DNA of 64,000 nt. Origin: Eucommia ulmoides. Its lineage: Eukaryota > Streptophyta > Magnoliopsida > Garryales > Eucommiaceae. Below the pieces are notes generated by a model. The model did no database searches, was not told the DNA's origin, and saw nothing but the letters and a program-made list of their open reading frames with translations. The DNA lies in contig CM028328.1 of the NCBI GenBank assembly GCA_016647705.1, positions 5,977,311-6,041,310 on the forward strand, in the 5' to 3' direction. Position 1 is the first letter of the stretch; each line of letters begins with the position of its first letter. The position numbers were made by a program, and so were the translations under genes. This document shows positions 10,556 through 21,493 of this stretch, piece after piece.

Positions 10556-12243
10556 TAGATATTCTCATTTTTCTTGTAGAAAATTGTATAATATTCAGTG
10601 ATATCTATTTAATTTCGCCTAAAGTCTTGTAGAAACACAGTGAGTTTTATAATGTTTAGTGGATATGTACTTAATTTATTTTTATTAGATATCCACTTAA
10701 ATTATTTTTCAGTGGATATTCACTCACATTAGATCTAATTAGATGCGAGCAATTTTAAATTTGTTTATTTTTTGTGGATATCCACTTTTCAGTGGATTTC
10801 TAGTTAGATTATTTTTCAATGAACTTTTATGTAGTGAATGTTTAAATGTATAGTGAAATTATGGAATGACATTTACAGTATTTTAAAATAATTATCTCGT
10901 CTCCATTTTTGGTTTGTTTTAGGTTTTGTTTTATGCTGCTCTGTGTTGTGTTACTCTGTTTTTTGTTTTTTTTTTAATTTCTAGATTGTTTGTATTGAGT
11001 TCTCCAAATTTCATGAAGAATGTGTTTGATGGTTCGGTTTTTTATTTGGATATCCACTTGATTGTATTTTAGTAAGTGGATATCCACTTGATATATACAA
11101 TGTAAAGATTTGTTTATTGATGGTTTGGTTTTATGATTGCTTTTATCATGCGGATATCTACTTAATTATATTTAGTAGATATCTACCTAATGAATATTTA
11201 AGTAGATATCCACTCAATTGATTTTTAAAATTATTTTAAATGAATTTTTAATTTAAATATTTTTTTTATATTTTAAAATGTTCATAGAATATTTAATGAT
11301 GTTTACTATTGAATTGAGTGCTACTATGTGAAGACAATATCTATATGGTTGAATGGATTAATACCACTAAGGAAATGTGAATCAAACGAATTATTTTAAA
11401 AATTCAGTAGATATCTACTGATAAATAGACATCCTTAGTGGATATCTTCTGAAGAGAACCAAAGTCGACAAAATGAAACAATGTAAGTATATTTTAGTAG
11501 ATATCTTCTTAACATAACTAAAGTTGGCAAATGAAAACAATGCTTGTTAAGTCTCTCTTTTCTTTTTCTTTTTCTTTTTTTCTTTTTTTGGGATCCTTTT
11601 GTATTGAGTTATCCAAATTTCATGAAAAATGTGTTGATGGTTCGGTTTTTTATTTGGATATTCACTTGATTATATTTTAGTAAGTGAATATCCACTTGAT
11701 ATGTTTATAGATGGTTCGATTTTCTGATTGCTTCCATTTTGTAGATATTCACTTAATTGTATTCAGTAGATATTCACTTAATGGATATCTAAATAGATAT
11801 TCACTTAACTGAATTTTAAAATTAATTTAAAGGAATTTTTTTAATTTAAACATAATTTAATATTTATTTTTTTTATATTTTAAAATGTTCATAAAATATT
11901 TAAATAAAATAAACTAAAATTAAAATTAAAATAAGTAAAAAACAATGTAAGTGGATATCTACTAAATATAATTAAGTGGATATCCACTTAATGGATATCC
12001 AAGTAGATAACCACTTAATTGATTTTTAAAATTATTTTAAAGGAAAATTTAATATTTAATTTTTTTATATTTTAAAATCTTCTTAGAATATTTTAAAAAA
12101 TAAATTAAAATTAAAATTAAATTAAATGAAACATAATCTGGATATTTATGATATTTTATTAAAAAAATAAGAAAAATAAAATTAATTGAAATTTTTATTA
12201 AAAAATAAAATTTGAGAAAAATTTGAAAACAAGTTAAATTCTA

Positions 12244-12248
<5 letters not shown>

Positions 12249-12283
<35 letters not shown>
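12249..12283. repeat. (TA)n microsatellite
   Basis: About 17 uninterrupted TA repeats, immediately before the first copy of the 890-bp duplication. Confidence 0.85.
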
Positions 12284-12285
<2 letters not shown>

Positions 12286-12287
<2 letters not shown>

Positions 12288-14040
12288 TTTAGGAATTTTG
12301 AAAGAAAATGGCCAAAATGACATTTTATGTAAATTTTGTACTATTGAAATGTATTTTAGAGAGAATATATATGATGGTACTTTTGGGATGAGTAAAAAAG
12401 TGATAGTTCTTAAAAAGTTATCTCTTGAAGAACAATATAAGTGGTATTTTGTGATATTTTTTAGTTCAGTGGATAACTACTTAATTTCACCTACAAGTCT
12501 TGTAGAAACACAGTGAGTTCTATAATGTTCAGTAGATATTTACTTAATTTATTTTCAGTATATATCTACAAGTCTTATAGAAACACAGTTAGTTCTATAG
12601 TATTTAGTGGATTTCTACTTAATTTATTTTTAGTCGATATCTATTTAGATTATTTTTTCAGTGAATATTCACTCACATTAGATTTGATTAGATACGAGCA
12701 ATTTTAAATTTGTTTATATTTCGGTGAATGTTTAAATGTATAGTGAAATTATGGAATGACATTTACAGTATTTTAAAATAATTATATATTTTTGAACAAA
12801 AAATAAATTTAGTCAAATTTTTATTTTATTGAAAAATAAAATTTAGTAGATTTTATAAAATAATTATTGGAATTGCAATAAAAAAAAAAATAAGTGGAAT
12901 TACAAAAAAAAAAAAAAATTGATATTTTTTTTGTTTTTTTAAAAATAAAATTAATTAATTTTTTTTACTAAAAATATTTTTTTTTGTCAAATTTAAAAAG
13001 ATAAATGAAAAATTGTAAATATGTGTTGTTTTAGTTATAGAATATTTGAAAAAAATGATGAATGAAATTGTTTTGTAAATTTGTAAATGTTTGTGTTATT
13101 TTTTTAATTAAGTGGATATCCACTGATTGTTTTTAATAGATATCTACTTATTAATTTTTAGTAGATATCTACTTCATTTTAGGAATTTTGAAAGAAAATG
13201 GCCAAAATGACATTTATGTAAATTTTGTAACTATTGAAGAGTATTTTAGAGAGAATATATATGATGGTACTTTTGAGATGAGTAAAAAAATGATAGTTCT
13301 TGAAAAGTTATCTCTTGAAAAACAATGTAAGTGGTATTTTGTGATATTTTTTAGTTCAGTGGATATCTACTTAATTTGACCTACAAGTCTTGTAGAAACA
13401 CAGTGAATTCTATAATGTTCAATAGATATCTACTTAATTTATTTTCAGTAGATCTACAAGTCTTATAGAAATATAGTTAGTTCTATAATATTTAGTGGAT
13501 ATCTACTTAATTTATTTTTAATAAATATCTATTTAGATTATTTTTTTAGTGAATATTCACTCATATTAGATCTGGTTAGATACAAGCAATTTTAAATTTG
13601 TTTATATTTCGGTGAATGTTTAATTGTATAGTGAAATTATAGAATGACATTTACAGTATTTTAAAATAATTACATATTTTTTTAAAATAAATAAATTTTG
13701 TGAAATTTTTATTTTATTGAAAAATAAAATTTAGTAGATTTTATAAAATAATTATTGGAATTGCAATAAAAAGAAATAAGTGGAAAAAAAAAAAAAAAAA
13801 AACATTGAGATTTTTATTTTTATTTTTAAATAAAATTAATTATTTTTTTTTTTTTTTTTGTCAAATTTAAAAAGATAAATGAAAATTTGTAAATATGTGT
13901 TTTTTTAGTTATAGAATATTTGAAAAAATGATGAATGAAATTGTTTTGTAAATGTTTGTGTTATTTTTTAATTAAGTGGATATCCAATGATTGTTTTTAA
14001 TAGATATCTACTTATTAATTTTTAGTACATATCTACTTAT
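12286..14040. repeat. 890-bp tandem duplication
   Basis: Copy 1 spans about 12286-13175 and copy 2 about 13176-14040. Both start TTTTAGGAATTTTGAAAGAA and continue through the same small frame, GTAGATATCT motifs and AAAAATAAAATTTAGT stretches. A partial third copy of the middle part lies at about 10550-10890. The start of each copy resembles the right edge of the whole block (about 15080-15290), so the block may have grown by duplication that included its terminus. The ORFs at 12298 and 13188 are the same shadow frame. Confidence 0.75.
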
Positions 14041-15285
14041 CTACTTATTGAAGATCGATGAAGATGAAGGAAGCGCGACAATGTGACGATTGGCAAAGAC
14101 AACGGACGTTAATCGTTTTAATTTTCAACGGATTTCCATTTTAATTTTTTTTGTGGATTTCCACTTAAGGGTTAAGTGGATTTATGTATTTTTCTAATGG
14201 AATGTAAGATTAATATTCAGTGGAATTTTTTATTTTTTGGTTTCTCTAACTCTTTATATTTTAAAATATTCATAGAATATTTTTAAAAAATAAACTAAAA
14301 TTGAAATTAAATTAAGTGAAAAATAATGTGAGTGGATATTTATGAAATATAATTAAGTAGATATCTACTTAATGGATATCTAAGTGGATATTCACTCAAA
14401 GACATGTTTATCGATGGTTTTCATTTGAGTTCTCCAATTTTCGTGAGAATGTGAAAATGTAAAGGCATGTTTATCGATAGTTTCTGATTTTTTTTATGGT
14501 TTTAATTTGAGTTCTCCAATTTTCGCAAGAATGTGAAAATGTGAAGATATGTTTATCGATGGTTTGGTTTTCTGATTGTTTCTATTATTTTGATATACAC
14601 TTAATTATATTTAGTAAATATCTACTTACTTTATTTTTCATGAATTTTTACTTAATGAAGTGAATATCCACTTAGTCGATAAGTAAATAGATATCCACTT
14701 AATTTTGATTTTGAAAGTATTTTTAATTGATTTTTAATTTAAATAGAATTTAATATTTTTTATATTTTAAAATGTTGATAAAATATTTCAAAAAATAAAC
14801 TAAAATTCAATTGAATGCATGTAAGGGTATTTAAATTATTTTTAAAAACTTATCTATTTTGAATAAAATATAAATTTCAGTAATTTTTTATTAAGAATTA
14901 AATTTTAGTGGAATTATAAAACAAATTGAAATAAAATTCAGTAAAATATGATAAGGGGATTTATGATTTTTTTTAAAAAATTAAGAAAAAACAAAATTAA
15001 TTGAAACTTTTATGAAATAATAAAATTTGAGAAAAATTTGGAACACAAGTTAAATTTTATATATATATATATATAAATTTTAGGAGTTTTGAAAAAAAAA
15101 TGGTGAAAATGGCTTTTTTTTTTTAAATTCTGTAATTATTGAAGGGCAATTCTGTAATTTGAAACACAAGTGAAATTATGGTCAGAGGTGGCATAAATTT
15201 GTAAATTACAAATCTACCGAGGGGCAAAATTGGCAAGAAAATTTTTGTGGGCTTTTGGGGTGATTCAAAAAGTCATGATCCTTCA

Positions 15286-15540
15286 AAAGTTGGTTTTTTC
15301 AACTTTAGGGCTGTAGAAAGTGGAATATAACACGAATTTGAAACCCTCGGCATTGATCAACTTCATCTTGCCATAGCCCTCAAAGTTTTGCGCCAATAAT
15401 GCCTCATCTAGTGGAGTGGAGGTTGGATATATTGCATGATTGTTTTGATGAGGTGGAATTACTGATGGTGAAATCGGTGACGGTTTAGTAAAATTTGAAC
15501 GGCGATGAAAGTAGAATATAGCACGATCTTGTGTTATATT
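15286..15540 (-). other. Unrecognised open segment, 85 codons
   Basis: On the minus strand there are 85 codons without a stop, between TAA at 15541-15543 and TGA at 15283-15285, and no ATG-initiated gene. The peptide composition looks protein-like (for example LDEALLAQNFEGYGKMKLI), unlike the AT-rich shadows nearby. It abuts the block at 9390-15305. It may be a stranded exon. I do not recognise the family. Confidence 0.3.
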
Positions 15541-15543
15541 TTA

Positions 15544-16027
15544 ATGTGCGGACGGATAAAATTATCACAAAAAGACAAAAATATTATTTTGTAACATGTG
15601 TTTAAAAAATATATATTTGATAGTTTTGTTTTCTAATTGTCTATATTAAATTTGGGTCAAACATTGTAGATGTTCTTACTATTGGAGTACTGACTATTGA
15701 AGATGCTAGTCATAATATCCATATCCAAATAGTATTTAGATGGCCATGCTCCAATTGCTCTCCAAATAAGTACATCCAAATCAACCAAATGATGCCACTT
15801 TGCACATTGATTATTACAAGTGCCTTTAAATAGATAAGCTTTGGGGGTAGGGGTGGGGGAAAACCAAGATGGGGATAAAGAAAACAAAAATCTTGCTGGC
15901 TTCCAAGGCTTCAGTTTTCTCACATGTTCTCACGACTTCGTTCATAATGGAAGATAATGAAACACAACAGATTCCATTAATACATGGAAATACACCACCA
16001 GCCTGTCTTCTCTCTCTACAACTCCTC

Positions 16028-16063
<36 letters not shown>

Positions 16064-16771
16064 ATGTTGTATTGTGCATGAAAGTAGATACGATGATTTT
16101 CTCTACTTAAAAAAATGAATGGATTATGATTCAAGGAATGAGGCACGTGGCTGGGTTGTTTTTGGCTACATTTTGATTTTGCTTGTTGGAGGTTCCTTTG
16201 AGGTGGATTCTAAATTTTTCATTAATACGAGTATTATCCCACCATATGTTTTTCAAACTTATAGTATAATTTTTTATTTTTTATTTATTTTTATATGTGT
16301 TGGAAGAAGGAATTAAATTAAAAATATTCCACAAACGAAACTAAATACATATCCACTAGGTTGCATGTCTTGGGATAAACCTATAGTATAATGAAAAGCT
16401 AAGAAATAATAAAATTTTAAATTTGAGTTTCATCTGTTGTACCATTTCTACCATTAGAATGAATAGTTAATACAATAGTTAGTATTTCTATTTATGTTAT
16501 TTGTCATTTATTTCTCTTATCTTTTTATTATTAATTAAAAAATTCTCCTGACATTTATTAAATTAATACTTATAGGTAAAAAATTGATAAGAGGTGTTTG
16601 AGACGTTAACTCAGCAATATAATGGGTATCCGATGCAAGAATTGAGAGTTATACTAATAAAATTTGATTGTTAAACATAATGATTTTGATCAAAGGTACT
16701 TCATCTTGGCAACGTGTGTGTTTCAGAAGTTGTCATCCGACATTCCTGCACCGAGGATTGGTTCGACTTCG
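15544..16771. other. Intergenic, (AG)n and one repeat scrap
   Basis: No gene supported. There is an (AG)n run at 16029-16061 and, at about 16335-16380, a stretch like the A-box end of the minus-strand SINE heads at 28787 (shared CACTAGGTTGCATG.CTTGGGAT pattern). Confidence 0.4.
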
Positions 16772-17065
16772 CTAACAACTTAGGGCCATTGGCCCTCTAT
16801 TTTTTGAGGATCGACCTTCAGGTGATTTGGCCAAAGACTTGAAGTATACCTCCTCATCGGCACCAAACTGCTTTGGACTGACTACCAACTTACGGCGTCC
16901 GGGCAGGTCTCCCTTTTGCTAATCACTTAGGATCATCGCCCAAATATTTTTTGAGGACTAACTTCTGGGATGACCAGGTCGAGGACTCAAAATCATTATC
17001 TTCGTTGTCCCTTCGCTATCCTAAACCGACTATTAACCTACAACGTCCAAGTACCTCTTCAATGT
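16772..17065. repeat. 147-bp degenerate tandem repeat
   Basis: Two adjacent copies start CTAACAACTTAGGGCC (16772) and CTAATCACTTAGGATC (16919). They share ATTTTTTGAGGA, a GACT...CAACTTA/CCTAC stretch and CGTCC. GC content is higher than the surroundings, and the family is not recognised. Confidence 0.55.
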
Positions 17066-17883
17066 ACCCAAGGAGCCTTCCCCAAGCAATGAGTTGTGTC
17101 ATGCCTTCTATTCCTCTTTAAGGGCACTTGAGTAGATGAGCCGTGGGATGCCCTTTGGCCTAATCAGACCACATGTCCACATATTCAACACGCACCATGT
17201 TAGAATTTTTATCCGTGCTCAAATTTCTAATCTTCCGAAACTTGTCCGATTCTCACAGTTATAAATAACAGAACAATAAATACATCAAATAATAAATTGT
17301 TACTTGGAACACATTTAATTCTTAAACTTTCCCCCATATTTACTCTCACTCAGGAGGGACTTTATTGTACACCTCCGTGAGTTTTTATGTTTTTATACAA
17401 GTCTTAGCACGGTCTTATGATATACCACCAAAGACAAAGACAATTTATTGAACAGGACATTCAAGACTCCAATCAACAAAAATCACTCCATCCCCCTCGG
17501 ATTGAATCAATTGCGAGTGTTAGCCAAATTACCACACAATAGATTTAATTATTTTTGTACAATAATTGTGAAAAAATAGTGAGAATTATAATCCCCATAG
17601 CCAAAATAAAAAAGAAAAAAAAAATATTTTAGAGAAGACTAATTTTTACTTCTACTAAACCAAAATCAAGTATCATGTGGATATACATTACATTACTTCT
17701 AAGCCCAGGGAAAAAAAAAAAAAAAAACAAAAAAAAAAAAATGAAATTCAGATTGAAAATGATTCACAAATAAAATGAAAAAAGAACAAGCATCCCAAGA
17801 AGTACTATTACCCATATGCAGTGATACAGTTTTTACCATGCGGACCTACCACACCGTAAATATTCCCATACTACCGGCTAACT
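17066..17883. other. 3' flank of the acidic-protein gene
   Basis: No coding region. The last ~180 bases before 17884 are the likely 3' untranslated region of the minus-strand gene, with A-rich runs at 17711-17741. The segment at 17200-17560 resembles a degraded LTR-type repeat in composition, but no ends were found. Confidence 0.3.
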
Positions 17884-20082
17884 TCAGAAGCCAACGCCAG
17901 CCGCGCCGACCCCAAGCGTGGACCTCCGGTGCGGCTCAAGCTTCCGATTGTTCCAGAAACACGCCTCCGGCGCTAGCTTCGCCGCCGCCGTCCTCATGGG
18001 CTCCGACTTGCACCTCTTGAGCACAAACGGCTCGTACCCCACTGCGTTCACCAGCTTCTGCTCTATCATCGTCGCCATGGAAACGCCCGCAACGGCGGCA
18101 GCAGCCGCCGGAAGAGAGCAGGAAGACCGCGGCGGCTGCTGGAGAGGCGGATTATGCTGGGCGTAGTTCGCCGGAAAAGAAGGAAGTTTCTTAGAGTCGG
18201 TGCTGACCTTTTTCTTCGACTCCTCTGCACCGCCCTTCGGCTTCGCCGGCGGCCTCTCCGGCAACCGCCGGATAAAATCAGTGCTGCAGACCCATGTCTC
18301 CTTGGAAACCTCCATGGAAAGCTTGGGCTCGCACATCATCAACAGCAAACAATCCGGCAAAGCTGATGATTTCTCAGTCTCCCTCTCTACCACCTCCGTC
18401 GAATGCCTCTCACTTTCTCTCTCTACAACTTCTGACTCAACGACTCCTAGTTGATCTTCTTCAAGATTTGACTCTAATCCATGGACTTCAGGTTCGGATC
18501 TTTCATGGGTCGCTGTCAGTTCCTCGTCTTCTTCAAAGGTCTCTTTCATCTCCTTCTCTGCTTCATCTTCCTCAATGGCAGCTTCTCCAGCAACTGTTCC
18601 TTCTTCTTCCTCCTCCGACTGTACGGAAGAACAATGAGAGAGAGAGCTCTCTCTGCTGTCGTCATTCATCGCCGGAATCGATTCATCGTCGCCAATCTCG
18701 ACATTTTCATGATCTATCAGAGCTTCAGATGATGAATAATCAACACCCGTCTCATATTCTTCTCTCTCTTCCTCTTCATCCTCCTTTTGATGCTCTGTTC
18801 CTTCTTGTTCCTCGCAGATTTGAACCTTCTCTTCTGTATTTTCTTCTTCGAAATCTTCATCTTTTAATTCCATCTCCAACTCTGTTTCAGTTTCAGTTTC
18901 AGTTTCAGTTTCTGAATCTGGGTTCCGTTTATCATCATCGTTAACCTCAACTTGAGCTAAATTTTGAGGTAGTTCTTCAATCCCTTCATTCTCCATTTTT
19001 GCTTCTTCATTTACCTCGCATTCTGCTTCTCTCTCTTCTTCTTCTTCTTCTTCTTTGCAATCTTCATTGTCGTCTTCATCGGCCGGCGGTTCAAAATGGC
19101 GATTAGCAAGAGCCGCAACCCTCGTCGGATCAGATCTACACCTCATCAGTAACAGAGCATTTTTCGGCGGAACACAGACGCTGACTCTAGCTTCATCTTC
19201 CGCCATAGCCAAATCCTTAGCTTCGAATTTCATATCTGTAATCCCCAAATCGTCGAACACATGTCTTCTTGAGTTTCTCAGGGAGGGGAAATCTTTTGCC
19301 TCTGTTCCTCTATCGTCTTCACCGCCGACCACCAGCTCTATCTCCCTCCCTTTTCCTCCGTCGAGCGACACCAGCCACCGCGCGAACACCGCCCCGCAAG
19401 AGCTATGGCCGTTTCCCTGGCTAGATTCCGCCGCCGCTTTCTCGACTTTGTCCCTATCGTTCGTCGAGAAACATGACGACCGGCAGGGGAACAGGCAGCT
19501 GAATTCGGCGCCGAATGTTCTTAAGGCTTCACAAATCGTCAACGGCAAATGAACCCACCTCTGATTCCGGTGAGGCAAGCACTCCTGTTGCGGTTGTGGG
19601 TAGTGACCGCTCGCGGTTGCCGGCTGAGACATTTGAGCAAACACATGGTCTTCGTTCTGACTCCTGCCGTCGCGGGGATGCTCCGCCCTCCGAAAACTAA
19701 CCTCCCCGCCGCTTCGCCGCCGCGAGAGGCTCCGCGTCTGCCTCGCCTTCTTCTTGCTCTTGACCCGAACCTGCCCAATGCAGGTCACCTTAGGCGAAGA
19801 CGGCTCGGGATTCTCGAACCCGCATCCTCTCTTTTTTCCACCGGTGGGGAACATGGGGGACGCTTGACCGCCGCCTTTGATGCTACCGTTGGTTCTCAGC
19901 CGCCGGCTGAGAGAGGTCGAGAGAGAAACCGGCGGGTCACGCGACCGCGCCGGACTAAGGATCGATTTCCCGGAGATCTTCATTGAGGAAGAAGACAGTC
20001 GGGAGGTGAAACAAACAAAAAGCTCGCTGGTGCTGCCGCCGCTGGTTGTGCGTGTGCTCCGATGTGGACCGTCGGGATCCAT
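17884..20082 (-). CDS. Plant-specific acidic protein, unknown function
   Basis: Single exon, 732 residues. Seen: a basic Ser/Arg-rich N-terminus containing MKISGKSILSPARSRDP (residues 34-50), ASPMFPTGGKKRGC (74-87) and EPSSPKVTCIGQVRV (93-107). The Cys/Trp-containing middle includes ARWLVSLDGG (234-243). A very acidic region (about 333-570) has an ETETETETET run, and the C-terminus is basic. A short motif recurs three times: ALLLMRCRSDP (309-319), CLLLMMCEPK (578-587) and VLKRCKSEP (687-695). Known: the SPKVTCIGQVRV and LLLMRCRSDP signatures mark an uncharacterised plant family sometimes labelled protamine P1-like. Function is unknown. The ATG at 20082 was chosen because the residues before MKIS (ELFVCFTSR) also look like the family. 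A second in-frame ATG at 19983 is possible. Confidence 0.85.
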   Translation of the reverse strand: MDPDGPHRSTRTTSGGSTSELFVCFTSRLSSSSMKISGKSILSPARSRDPPVSLSTSLSRRLRTNGSIKGGGQASPMFPTGGKKRGCGFENPEPSSPKVTCIGQVRVKSKKKARQTRSLSRRRSGGEVSFRRAEHPRDGRSQNEDHVFAQMSQPATASGHYPQPQQECLPHRNQRWVHLPLTICEALRTFGAEFSCLFPCRSSCFSTNDRDKVEKAAAESSQGNGHSSCGAVFARWLVSLDGGKGREIELVVGGEDDRGTEAKDFPSLRNSRRHVFDDLGITDMKFEAKDLAMAEDEARVSVCVPPKNALLLMRCRSDPTRVAALANRHFEPPADEDDNEDCKEEEEEEEREAECEVNEEAKMENEGIEELPQNLAQVEVNDDDKRNPDSETETETETETELEMELKDEDFEEENTEEKVQICEEQEGTEHQKEDEEEEREEYETGVDYSSSEALIDHENVEIGDDESIPAMNDDSRESSLSHCSSVQSEEEEEGTVAGEAAIEEDEAEKEMKETFEEDEELTATHERSEPEVHGLESNLEEDQLGVVESEVVERESERHSTEVVERETEKSSALPDCLLLMMCEPKLSMEVSKETWVCSTDFIRRLPERPPAKPKGGAEESKKKVSTDSKKLPSFPANYAQHNPPLQQPPRSSCSLPAAAAAVAGVSMATMIEQKLVNAVGYEPFVLKRCKSEPMRTAAAKLAPEACFWNNRKLEPHRRSTLGVGAAGVGF

Positions 20083-20094
20083 TCGCCGTGATGA

Positions 20095-20103
20095 TTAATC
20101 CAT
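20095..20103 (-). promoter_or_regulatory. Minimal upstream ORF
   Basis: On the minus strand ATGGATTAA (start, one codon, stop) ends 12 bases before the main ATG at 20082. Very short upstream ORFs can reduce or tune initiation. The leader itself (about 20104-20200) also carries TC/CT-rich sequence. Whether the mRNA starts upstream of it is inferred, not shown. Confidence 0.45.
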
Positions 20104-20893
20104 GAATTTGTGTGAGATAAAAGCTGGGTTTTTTCTCTGTAAATCAGAGAGCAGAGCAGAGGTACAGATTCAGAAATGGAGGAGGAGGAAATGGGCTTAA
20201 TGGAAGATGATGAAATGCCCTTTGTCTTTTCTGGACAAGAACTATAGTATAGTACTACTTAAGGTTAAGGATACTCTCGCAATTAATATTTTATTTACCT
20301 TAATTATATATTAAGGATAGCATTTAATAGCCTTAACAACATTTTTTTTTTAATTCTTTTTTGGCTTTTTTTTGGTAAGGTGTTCTTTTACACGAGCTAT
20401 ATAAAGAAAATTATTTCTTTTTCATCTTCATTAGTGTTGGACTTTTTAGGGAACACTCGAAAAATTAAATCTTGTCTGAATACAGTAGGTTGATGTGAAA
20501 AAATGTGCTCTTAAACTTCTTATATTGTTGAAACAAATTTATTTATTTATTTATTCGTCTTCAAACTATATTCTTGAATTTTTTGGTAAACTGTATACAA
20601 AATTAAAATTTTATCTCATATAGTTCAAGTGTTATAGTAATTTTTCAAAAATTTAAATTTATCATCAAAAGTTCAAAAATCATTGTACGTCATAAACATT
20701 ACTGTAATTTTTTTACATAGAAAAATTATAGTAATTTTTATGTATTACAGTAACTTTGAATTTCTGAAAAATTATTGTAACACATAAATTGTATATACTA
20801 AAATTTTAATTTCATAGATTGTTAATCAAACCCCCCATAAATTCTTTTTATTTATATCAACTAAATATTTATTGAGTTTATATTTTATTTTAT
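20104..20893. other. Promoter side of acidic gene, repeat scrap
   Basis: The leader and presumed promoter of the minus-strand gene occupy about 20104-20280. Here there is an ATGGGCTTAA (site II-like GGGCT) near 20189-20198 on the plus strand. At 20434-20512 the sequence resembles the body of the SINE at 63872 (shared AATTAAATCTT and a GTGCTC end). The rest is AT-rich and non-coding. Confidence 0.35.
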
Positions 20894-21493
20894 TGTTGAT
20901 GTTACCGACAATCAGTAAAACAGTAAATTTGTAAAAGGTCCTCGCAATCCTTTGCTCCTTGTTCTGGTTACGCCTGCACAATTTTTGACATCAGGGGTGG
21001 ATCCCGATGAAAAACCTCCAGCGTGAGAGTATCTGTCGAGAATATAATGCAATACTAAATATATATTGAAATTGATTCTCCTTTAACTCACACCAAACTT
21101 AGGTATTTATAGTTCTTTATTTGGCAGGAAATAGGAGAGGGGGATGGCACGCAATCATGAATCCTTTTTGAGAGCATACTCATGGCGTGTTTAGATTCTC
21201 TGGTGAAATTAACGTAACTCCTCTAACGAACATTTTACCCAACTCGCTTTCAGAACCCGACCAACTAGTAAATTTAGGTATTGAGTGTCCATAAGCTCAA
21301 TCTGAGTGTACTGCCCGCTTAAAGGGCTTCAGCCCATCAATTGTAGAGAATTCTAGTCTTTCCGAGTCGCGGAGGCCCCGAGCCCATTTATGGATGTCTG
21401 GGCTTTTCCGATGCGCTTCCACTACGGGCCCATTTTAGGTCAGGTTCTATAGAAGCCTGCTTGAGCAGTCCATGACCAACTTTACCATCGTCA
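20894..21493 (-). mobile_element. Solo-LTR-like remnant
   Basis: About 600 bp, GC-richer than its surroundings. It starts TGTTGATG and ends CATCGTCA on the plus strand (inverted with one or two mismatches). A minus-strand TATA-like ACTATAAATACC at about 21093-21108 gives the direction. No gag or pol flanks it, and a matching 5-bp target duplication was not found, so the edges are tentative. Confidence 0.45.

Larger units (their letters stand above)
9390..15305. mobile_element. GATATC-palindrome-rich element block
   Basis: A ~6-kb block with a short GC-rich head (9540-9930, (TC)n then small overlapping ORFs) and a long AT-rich body full of GTGGATATCCAC and one- to three-base variants. Perfect 12-mers occur at 10390, 10500, 10774, 11076, 11976 and 13112, with dozens of near matches. 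The ends have weak inverted similarity: CAACTTTTGAGG near 9412, and CAACTTTTGAAGG on the minus strand near 15294. This would suit a decayed Mutator-like element, but no target duplication was found and the boundaries are approximate. No transposase ORF is present. Confidence 0.45.

Noticed and set aside
12298..13379. Paired 63-72-codon ORFs starting MKENGQND
   Set aside because: They are the same AT-rich sequence seen twice because of the 890-bp duplication and are interrupted by palindrome motifs; no domain.
10330..14720. CRISPR-like array of GATATCCAC repeats
   Set aside because: Spacing is irregular, repeats are short palindromes of varying sequence, and the DNA is plant nuclear; no cas genes.
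18294..18944. 216-codon plus-strand ORF antisense to the acidic gene
   Set aside because: Leu/Ser-rich reverse of the Glu-rich coding strand; the minus-strand frame is longer and has family motifs.
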